Shown in pieces: positions 56,735-64,000 of a stretch of 64,000 nt of DNA (the first letter of the stretch is position 1; each line of letters starts with the position of its first letter). The notes beneath the pieces were generated by a model. That model was given only the letters and a program-made list of their open reading frames with translations. It ran no database searches and was not told the origin of the DNA. The position numbers were made by a program, and so were the translations under genes. The stretch comes from Armillaria gallica (Eukaryota > Basidiomycota > Agaricomycetes > Agaricales > Physalacriaceae). The stretch covers positions 682,001 to 746,000 of the forward strand of contig JBANDB010000014.1 of assembly GCA_037576215.1 (NCBI GenBank), given 5' to 3'.

Positions 56735-57733
56735 ATGGCTTCTTCCTCACAGCCAGACCTCACCGACGGAATCGATTACTGGTCGTCACAGCCAGCGAGC
56801 CTTGACGGCGTCCTGGGAGGATTTGGGACTGGGGTACGTTGCAGCCACCCTCTGAGTGCAGCATCTGATCAATTCCTCCCAGTCTCTACCACGCGTCGAT
56901 GCCTTGGGATCACGCTTATTCCTTCTTCATCTATTCCCAGAGCTATCTACGGTCGACTCTGCTTTAAAGCCGATTGATAAACCCCATCTATCCCACCGAA
57001 TACGCGCCCTGGACGTGGGAGCAGGTATCGGCAGAGTCACCGCCGATGTTCTGCTCTTCCTCGTCTCCGACGTTCTGTTGCTCGAACCAGTTACTCCCTT
57101 TGTCCAGGAAGCACTTGCACGGGCGAGACACGCAGCCGCCACACCCCAGAGAAACTGGCGCGGGCTAGCAGATCAGCATACAAGCGTTACATTCGTCCAA
57201 GGGACGTTGCAGGACTTTGATCCAGCCCATCCACTTGCTAATCCACCAGCAAAATTTCTCCAGCGAGTTGGTTACTCCCCTGGGAAACCGCTTGAGGACG
57301 TTGACAGCGGATTTGACGTGATATGGTGTCAGTGGTGTCTAGGTCATCTAAACGATGCACAACTTGTCGAGTTCTTCAGACGGAGCCATGCGGCTCTGAG
57401 AGAAAAGGACAAGGACAAGAGTTTGATTGTGGTGAAAGAAAATGTGTGCTCCGATGCTGCGGATGGTGGTCCAAAGACTTCGTTTGATGATCAGGATTCG
57501 AGCTTGACAAGGTCAGACTCGGATGGTCTAGTTTCTCTTGGCAGCAGACTGACCGTCCGAACGACAGATCTGATAGCGCATGGAAGACCGTATTTACGCA
57601 AGCAGGCCTGAGACTGGTGAGAGAACAGGTCCAAGAGGGATTACCTGAGGGACTCTATACCGTAAAAATGTCGGTACCTTCTTTCGCCTCCGCATTCATG
57701 CTCATTAGATTTCTTAGGTACGCCCTCCGATAA
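56735..57733 (+). CDS. Protein N-terminal (Xaa-Pro-Lys) methyltransferase, NTM1 type
   Basis: Methylates the exposed alpha-amino group of proteins with an X-Pro-Lys start, such as ribosomal proteins. The start MASSSQPDLTDGIDYWSSQP is at 56735. After the first intron the protein reads 'LPRVDALGSRLFLLHLFPEL', then SAM motif I 'IRALDVGAGIGRVTADVLLF', 'LLLEPVTPFVQEALARAR' and 'FDVIWCQWCLGHLNDAQLVE'. The last carries the characteristic 'WCLGHL' of the NTM1 family. 'KSLIVVKENVCSD' follows. Two last introns join 'SSLTRSD-SAWKTVFTQAGL' and 'YTVKM-YALR', giving the TAA at 57731-57733. An insert between 'NPPAKFLQRVGYSPGKPLED' and the WCLGHL motif makes it somewhat longer than yeast Tae1. It converges on adenylate kinase. 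Confidence 0.92.
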
Positions 57734-57901
57734 AAGCGTAATGATTTTTCGGAGCCGCGAAGCTGTTTGATGTACAAGAAGCAGTGTATAAATGGATATA
57801 TCGTAGCATTGAAAAATACAGGTAAACGGAAAAGGAAAAGACCCAAGCATCGCGGCAGTAACAAATACAGTAACTCATCATCCTAAAGAATCAAAAAAAG
57901 A

Positions 57902-59091
57902 CTACTCCATCTGACTTCCTGCGACCTGACGTCCGTCCACGAGCATAGCTTCAGTAAGGCTATGCCTCCGTTTCACCTCCGCCCTCTCGCTGATATTGGG
58001 AAAGGTCCTTTTGAGCACTGAATCTAGCTGAGGCCAAATTTCATCAGACGTTTTCCCCGCGAGAGTCTTGAGCACGAGCTGATGCGGTGGTTTCACTGGG
58101 AACGAGAGCTGGTGCGGGTGCTGATGAGGATTCCGCGCAGGCTCGGAGTTAGTCGCACATGTGGTATAATAGGATAAGAGGGGAGAAGTAGTGGAGTAGA
58201 ACTTGTCTAGCCGCCTTGCGAAGATTTCCTGGGAAGAAACAGTCAGCTGATTGACAAGGAACGGAAACGGGACGCGAACGGGATTGTCATCCGGTCTTTT
58301 GGTAAGGGGTTCGCCGGTTTCGTCATCAAAACCATCAACTTTGGGTCGATTGTATGACATATTGTAGACGCGTCCGGACGGCAGGTGCACCCAACGGTCG
58401 GAAATACGGCTGAGAATGACCTGGTCGGGACGTCGAGGTTGACGACGAGGCTCAACGGTGTTCCTTGTTTTCTGCTCGCGGTTAGACTGAAGGCAGAATA
58501 AAGCAGCAGATGAGAAGCATACTTGAGATGAGCATCGAGAAGTTCGCCCTGGCCTAGCGTTCGTGGGAAGCCATCCAGTATCCAGTGCTGCCGAAGTCGT
58601 TAACAATGAGGGCGACGGACACGAGGCACGACAGTTACCCTGTTATGCAGAAGGTCCAGCTTGCTAGTGACGACCCTGAGCATTACTTCGTCTGGTAGCA
58701 GTCCACCCTGAGCAACAATGTCCTCTGCCTGTCGTCCAACCTCGGTTCTGCGACCCTGTAAGTAAAGGACCACGGATGATGGCGAGGATGAGACGCACCG
58801 CTCCTTGATATGCTGCCTCAACAGGTCCCCTGTCGAGATAGACAATATATCGTACTTTTTCACCAAACGCGCTGACAGAGTGCCCTTCCCAGCTCCCGGC
58901 TTGCCGAACATTAGCATCCGGAGCATCTTTCCTCTGGACTTGAGGTCCCGTTCGCGGTTCTCTTGAGCTGCGGCACGAAGGGTATTGAGGAAGAACGGCA
59001 GCGCCTTCCGAGTCGGGACCGTCGACGAGAGGGATCTCCTGGTCACCGTCACCGTCGCTGAACGCGGTCTCGCGACGGGGAAGGACAGCAT
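57902..59091 (-). CDS. Adenylate kinase family, mitochondrial GTP:AMP phosphotransferase type
   Basis: Nucleoside monophosphate kinase. Start MLSFPVARPRSATVTVTRRS (59091) is rich in Arg/Ser/Thr without acids, a likely mitochondrial presequence. The P-loop is 'MLMFGKPGAGKGTLSARLVK', the NMP-binding part 'YDILSISTGDLLRQHIKE' and 'EDIVAQGGLLPDEVMLRVVT'. The spliced 'HWILDGFPRTLGQ'-type motif lies between 58540 and 58620. The full-length LID reads 'DRWVHLPSGRVYNMSYNRPK' then 'VDGFDDETGEPLTKRPDDNP', without the Cys zinc site. The C-terminal about 110 residues extend past the usual end with 'LSFPVKPPHQLVLKTLAGKT' and a basic helix to stop 57902, longer than most ADKs. At least four introns. Confidence 0.9.
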
Positions 59092-59290
59092 GGAGACGGG
59101 AAGCGGGGAAGGCGGGGAAGAAAGTGGGCTGAGTGTTGGTAATAAATAATACGCGGAATAATCTATAATATGTCGCAAAGTTTGGGGTAAAGCCCCTGAG
59201 TCAGCTTACCCGGCCTAGATCCGGAGTTGTCAAGTCCGAAATCTTCCGAATCGCGTTGTTGAAACTTGACAGAAATGATATTTTATTTAC

Positions 59291-60459
59291 TTAGTGTGCT
59301 CCATTCAGTGATCCGTCTCTAGGTGTAGCTATCCATCCTATCATTTCTCGCATCTGCCTCACCCCAACTGCCCCACTGACCTCGTCATTCTCCAGTGCGA
59401 CACAAACTGCCTCGGCAACATGGTCGACATGGATGGGCGGAATAGTAAGAGCATTCGACATGCTGTCCGTCACCTCTGAGCCTATCGAACGAAGAACACT
59501 TGAAGGTGTCGGAATCCCGCGAGGAACCTTGGAATGCATGACAGCGGAAAACTCGAGGAGTGCCGCAAAAGGTGTGCTTAGGGGGCGAAAGTGCGCGTGA
59601 TATACGAGGCCTATACAACGCACGACGTTAGCCGTAATACCAGTAAAAATGTGGCGCGTACTAGGTCGAATGTAGACGCCACGGAATAGACCAGATTTCT
59701 GAGATACAAGACTGTCGATTCCTGCCTCTGCTTCGCGTTTGGTTTCGATATATCGGCCGGGGATAATGGGCCGGAAGATATCTTCTGCTGATATGTATAC
59801 GAACGGACGAGGTGAGGGGCCCTCTACCGGCCCGGAATCCACAAAGGCTTCACAGACTCGGAGCGCTGGCAACAGGCAGTGAGAAACGGAGCCAACGGTA
59901 CCGTGCTGTGCTAACCTGCATCACGATTCAGGCTCTCATATCCACTGCTCGTCTTCTTCTCCAAGGGATTCTGCGAACCAATCAAACTTCCAACTAACCC
60001 TGCAAGACTACCTTCTTTCACCGCTTTCTTGTACTTGCCGTCATCGAGGAGCGTTCCAAGGGTATGCACCACTCCATTGGCGTCCTTCAGAGCGTCTGCA
60101 AACGTTGACGGATCGTGGGCTGTGCCCTGTAGCCACGTCACCTACACTCGCACGCGGTCAAGGTGTCGCCTTCGTGAGAAAACGAAGAGAATGACTTTCT
60201 TTTTCTGTCCATGCTGGGCTGTGGCCCCGGGGCGTACGGTATGGGCGCCCGGAGGAGCTACAGGTGCGTCAAGTACGGCATGAGCGCGACTCGGCATGAC
60301 GAACCTCACAGATGTAACCTGCATGCCCCTCGTCAACGCAGCGCGACATATTGCGGAGCCTATCAATGCCAAGTCTCGTTAGCGAAAACGTTTGGCTGCA
60401 TTTTCCCACCTACCGATGAAACCGTTCCCACCGACGACAAGAATCTTTGTCACGCTCAT
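59291..60459 (-). CDS. COQ11-like NAD(P)-binding (atypical short-chain dehydrogenase) protein
   Basis: A mitochondrial member of the NDUFA9/COQ11 group of atypical short-chain dehydrogenases, linked in yeast to coenzyme Q synthesis. Start MSVTKILVVGGNGFIG at 60459 gives the GxxGxxG dinucleotide motif at the very N-terminus. Then follow 'SAICRAALTRGMQVTSVR', 'SSGRPYRTPRGHSPAWT', 'WLQGTAHDPSTFADALKDAN', 'GVVHTLGTLLDDGKYK', 'YISAEDIFRPIIPGRYIETK' and 'PPIHVDHVAEAVCVALEN'. The stop is 59291. The junction after 'HSPAWTEK' does not close with GT-AG borders in phase; one A fewer in the A5 run (plus-strand T5 at 60200-60204) would fit. This could be an error or my splice choice. The 3' end lies 199 bp from the adenylate kinase start. 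Confidence 0.8.
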
Positions 60460-61082
60460 GGAAGCTGGGCAAAGCGGGAAATAGCCGTATTGGGAAACAA
60501 GGCGTGGAAAAATTCAAGTAAACCAAGTCCGCCAGCCCAACTTGCAACCTTCCTCTTGGTCAGAACACCCTTGGCGTTATGGAGACAAGCAAACGTGTCA
60601 GTAACACATGCACTCTAAAACACGGTTCTAATACACCGTCGTGCACATCCACGGTTCCAAGCATTCCCAAACATTCCGATGCCGTTCCATTATGTCAATC
60701 ACGCAGCTAAGGTACAATAGAAGGCGCCCGTCAACAGATTCCATTAGCCAGCGCAGTATGATCAACATTACAAGCGTAAATAGATAGGTACCAGCAGGAA
60801 CACGGTTCCCAACCCCATCCTCTCGTCCCGCCAAGATGGTTACAAAACAAAATGAAAGGTTATTCTTGTCTGTGATGGTTGCAATACGACGAGTAGATGA
60901 CGGGAATAATGTAAACCCAAATAAAAACATGAAAGCGCAACATAGAAGCGTTAATAATAAATTCGACACTGACGAATTAAGAATGATAATGCCAGCGCTA
61001 GGAACAAAACCACCAGTGGCAGTGGAGTTCCTAACACTTATCGTGAAACCCCGTATCAATCGTATATGGTAAATGAAAGGCC
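60460..61082. other. Intergenic region with a 157-codon frame of doubtful meaning
   Basis: A minus-strand frame (60628-61101) begins with GTG inside the last exon of the DPBB gene and contains hydrophobic runs. It reads as the 3' UTR of that gene in an open frame. I see no domain and no ATG start. Confidence 0.35.
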
Positions 61083-62589
61083 TTAGGCCTGCGCCTTCCA
61101 CTCATAAGAGCGAAAGACGTTAAGAAGAGGAAGGTCTCGGCTTGGGTATACGTGTATGAACAGTGACGAGCCGTTGACGAGAGAAACGGTCTTAAACCGC
61201 AGGGAGAGTGAACGTGACTGGCAAGGACGTGAGATTCATGCAATAGACGTAAATGAAAACACTTACCAGGGAAAGTGCCATCAGATTCGTCGGCAAGTGC
61301 ATCAAATGTACCAGTTGAACAGTCAATCGAAGCTCCTCCATCACCACATCCCGGGCATGTGTCGGCGATGACGGCATTGACGGTCTGCAAAGGCATTGTT
61401 AGTCTACAAAAATCAGTTGCCCATTAAACGACAACGACGAACCTTTCCATTCTTCGTGTTGGTAAGGGTGATCGTCTTGCCACACAGGGCGGAGTTCATG
61501 ACGATAGCAGCTGTTGATAGTAGAAAGTTCTGTTAGAACAAAACCGATTATACAAACGTGCAACTTACAAACAGCCACGATCTTGTCCGAATCAGAATGA
61601 ACCTACATACCAGTGTATGAGTAAAAGCTTAGGTAAAGTCAAGACAAACTTACAGTGCCACACGAACCGGCAACGCCATACTGATAATAGAAAGTGCCTC
61701 TGAAGCCCATAGTTAGAGGAAGGGACCCATAACACACAAGAATACTCACACGCCGCCAGAGTAAAATGTTCCGCTAGAGGAAGACGAGCTGCCTGAAGAC
61801 GCGTTGGAGGTATCGGTGGACTGGGGAGTTTCGGAGGACGACGACGAAGAGGGCGCTTCCTGGGTCTGGGTGTTCTTTTGCGCCTCAGTGCTCTGCTCCT
61901 GGGTTGAAGAGGGGGTGGGATCCGGAGTCGGAGTGCTATCCTGGGTGACAGACACAGTGGAGCTACTGCTGAAGCTGGAACTGATGCTATCGCTGAAGCT
62001 GGAACTGGAACTGATACTGATGCTGTCGCTGAAGCTGGAGCTAGAGCTTGCCTCCGAAGTGAACGCGCTCGTAGGCTGAGAGAACTCAGAAGACGAAGAA
62101 GTGGTGGCGGGTACGTAATCGGAAGAGGAAGAGGAATCTTCGTCATCACAGTCATCATCGCTGCTGTCGTCCGAGGTGTCTGTCGGGGTCGCTACTATAG
62201 CACTGGCTGATGAAGACACAGATGCAGACGCCGAAGCCGAAGCCGAAGCAGTTGCGTTGGTAGCGCAGTAGGCGGGACGATTAGCAGCAACGGTTTCGGT
62301 AGCCTTTAAAATAAGTAGATTAGTTCTGGTATGGTTGACAAGCAGACACACGCACCAAGAGAGGATGACAGCAGTCATCAAAGAACTGGGTGTTGTGCTG
62401 GTTCTGGCAACCAATGGCGAGGTACCGTGTGTGGTAAACATCATAAGCCTCGAGGTAACCCTCGGCGTAGTCGGCAGGCTTGGAACGAGCTACATGGTGG
62501 AAGCCATGAAGGCCCCGACGAGGAAAGTGGGGAGAGGCCTGGACGGCAGCAGTGGCGACAAGGGCAAAAGTGGCGAGAGAAGCGAACAT
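61083..62589 (-). CDS. Secreted Ser-rich double-psi beta-barrel (RlpA-like/expansin-related) protein
   Basis: Extracellular protein. The start MFASLATFALVATAAVQASP (62589) is a signal peptide, followed by a His/Arg-rich pro-segment. A Cys-containing stretch ('CQNQHNTQFFDDCCHPLL') leads, after an intron, to 'ATETVAANRPAYCATNATAS'. A very Ser-rich linker of about 150 residues (61746-62230) includes repeated 'SSSSSFSDSIS' units and is probably O-glycosylated. The C-terminal DPBB domain is spread over short exons: 'GTFYYQYGVAGSCGTVHSDS', 'VAVSAIVMNSALCGKTITLT', 'NGKTVNAVIADTCPGCGDGG' and 'SIDCSTGTFDALADES'. This cysteine pattern is typical of the RlpA-like/barwin-related fold. The last exon is uncertain; 'EWKAQA' with the TAA at 61083 is my choice. 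Related fungal proteins loosen or bind cell wall polysaccharides; activity here is inference. Confidence 0.88.
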
Positions 62590-63420
62590 CGTGGGCGGGA
62601 AGTAATGAATGGGGGGTCAGGGAATGTATGCGACGACAATAAAGTCGTGGAATAACTGCAGTTAACAGTTAGTACGGGCAAGCGAGACCAGCGAGAAAAA
62701 CGCACAGGAATAACCGTAGGGAAGGTCGGACAGAAGGAGGGTGATGTAAAGGACGCAAAATTTCAACGACCTTGTGCTCCAGCTTATATACTTGCTTCGA
62801 TTGTGCCGAGATCGGCCGCCGACCCACACGTTTTCCTTCATCTTTTGTGTATATTAGTTCCATATCAAGCAGCTATCGGTCCTAACCTGCCCTTATTCTG
62901 CCAAAATCTTGTCCGATATTGACAATCGGTTTAGATCAGTCTTGGGACCGAGGTTATTAGGGATGAAATAACGTGAATCAGGCCAAATTGATGTGGTTAC
63001 GCTACTCCATCCCTCCTACAAAAAGTACGTAGCAACCTCCGGCCTCGAGGCTTGCGTTAGGTATCCATGAGAAGTTTTGCCTTCCTGCTGGATGTTCCAT
63101 GAGTAAAACGGACGCAGCATGAAGGCTCGAGGCAACCCTCGGATTTGGCCTCGCTCCCGATCCATCTGATCGATATAAATCTTAGCGCCGATGACTATTT
63201 TCTCGGACGAGTCGGCCAAGGTGTACCGATGGAGGCTGTGTGTGCGATGCCAGCTCGTCGGCACCCTGTTTTGAGCTGGTACAGCATCGTTTGTAGAATG
63301 TGGCGCAACTGGGCGGCCGTACGTAACCACGTGGCGTTGTTTGTCCCTTCCGATGCAAACACGTAGGTAGCGATCGAGGTTAGGGTTAACTACATACTTC
63401 CATTTAACAACATCCTGAAC
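62590..63420. other. Divergent intergenic region between DPBB and SCAMP genes
   Basis: About 830 bp between two divergent starts. A minus-strand frame of 158 codons (63016-63492) has an ATG but no recognisable domain and overlaps the SCAMP start, so I regard it as chance. Confidence 0.35.
63328..63333. promoter_or_regulatory. CACGTG box upstream of SCAMP
   Basis: Palindromic CACGTG (context AACCACGTGGCG), 88 bp before the SCAMP start codon. It lacks the TCACGTGA extension seen at RPL7 and carbonic anhydrase. Confidence 0.35.
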
Positions 63421-64000
63421 ATGAGTGCGTCTATTTCTGTTTGTTTTGCTCTCCCTGTACTCACCCTTGGACAGGTTACGCCGAGAATCCATTTGCCTCT
63501 ACCCATTCGCTGGACACAAATCCATTCGACGACCCAACCCCCCGCAGTCGCAGAGTACTGACACTCGTTTGGAGGAGCTCCGACAACGCGAGCTCGAACT
63601 AGAACGACGCGAGCAAGAGCTCAATAGAAAGGCCGAGCATATAAGGCAGCATGGCAAGAACAACTGGCCGCCTTGTTAGTTTCCTCTGCCGTCGTCATCG
63701 TCTGTCTAACGTCCACGTATCGCCAGTTTTCCCATTAATTTTCCATTCCATCTCGGAAGAAATCCCGGAGGCATCGCAGCCACTCATAACTCGTATATAT
63801 CAACTATGGCTAGTACTTCTTGGCACACTTGTCCTCAATATGATTGCCTGTATTTTCATCCTCATCGCTGGGTCTTCTGACGGTGGGCGCGATGTCGGTG
63901 CCAGTATTGGGTGAGTTCCTGCGCTTCCCCTGCCGTAACTCATGTTCACCTTGCGATTCTGCGCAGCTACTTGTTCGTAATCTCTGCCACCTCCTTTCTT
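63421..64000 (+). CDS. Secretory carrier-associated membrane protein (SCAMP), 5' part
   Basis: Tetraspan protein of trans-Golgi, endosome and post-Golgi carriers. Exon 1 is 63421-63424, joined across a 50-bp intron to 63475, giving MSYAENPFASTHSLDTNPFD. Two NPF motifs, which bind EH-domain proteins, are visible. A coiled coil follows ('RLEELRQRELELERREQELN'), then the SCAMP core: 'HGKNNWPP', 'FPLIFHSISEEIPEASQPLI' and the first membrane segments 'LYQLWLVLLGTLVLN'-like and 'MIACIFILIAGSSDGG'. The gene runs off the window end. Between the NPF region and the coiled coil the frame shifts by one base in a run of six C (63538-63543). A seventh C restores continuity, so a sequence error is likely. 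Confidence 0.9.

Noticed and set aside
60628..61101. 157-codon minus-strand frame with hydrophobic segments
   Set aside because: Begins with GTG inside the last exon region of the DPBB gene and looks like translated 3' UTR. No domain.
63016..63492. 158-codon minus-strand frame with an ATG start
   Set aside because: It overlaps the clear SCAMP start, has no recognisable domain, and its composition is unlike neighbouring genes. Chance open frame.

Overview
This is a stretch of nuclear chromosome from a filamentous basidiomycete, most likely an Agaricomycete. Genes are split by many short GT-AG introns (about 50-60 bp). Several families are typical of mushroom-forming fungi: a DUF6535 membrane protein, large HET-domain proteins of the 'RRVWDLYSNRVVP' type, and a Ser-rich secreted double-psi beta-barrel protein. 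There is no bacterial-style operon, CRISPR array or intact transposon.

Layout. 0-1.6 kb: the tail of an unidentified gene and RPL7. 2.0-4.6 kb: a DUF6535 protein. 4.9-11 kb: an accessory block with a small acidic PY-type gene (copy A), a long duplicated upstream region, and a HET-domain gene (copy 1). 12.3-33.2 kb: a conserved core with inositol-polyphosphate 5-phosphatase, beta-carbonic anhydrase, an MFS transporter, a GMF/ADF-H protein, a large SAM methyltransferase, SAR1, PIG-M (GPI14), SRP receptor beta, UTP21 and a glutamine-synthetase family enzyme. 33.2-47 kb: a second accessory block with an intron-containing tRNA-Gln, a tRNA fragment, a broken inverted HET copy 2, two copies of an unknown decaying gene, a small SAM methyltransferase, copy B of the small acidic gene with its duplicated flank, and about 3 kb of gene desert. 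47-64 kb: conserved core again with RLP24, ATG2, a CSM3/Swi3 (TIPIN) gene, NTM1-type N-terminal methyltransferase, adenylate kinase, a COQ11-like short-chain dehydrogenase, a secreted DPBB protein and the 5' part of a SCAMP gene.

The main biology is two conserved segments separated by two accessory blocks that share paralogous material. HET copies 1 and 2 are inverted relative to each other. Small-gene copies A and B are in the same orientation and share about 2.5 kb of upstream DNA. Inside that DNA, a segment of about 210 bp is far more conserved than its surroundings. The core genes serve ribosome assembly (RPL7, UTP21, RLP24), early secretion (SAR1, SRPRB, PIG-M, SCAMP) and autophagy (ATG2), without sign of a functional cluster. 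CACGTG boxes lie about 90-310 bp upstream of five of them.

A caution for the reader: several clearly conserved genes (SRPRB, the 19-23 kb methyltransferase, CSM3, SCAMP) are broken only by one-base shifts that a single added base in a short homopolymer would cure. These may be residual sequencing errors rather than pseudogenes. Exon boundaries given here are hand-derived.
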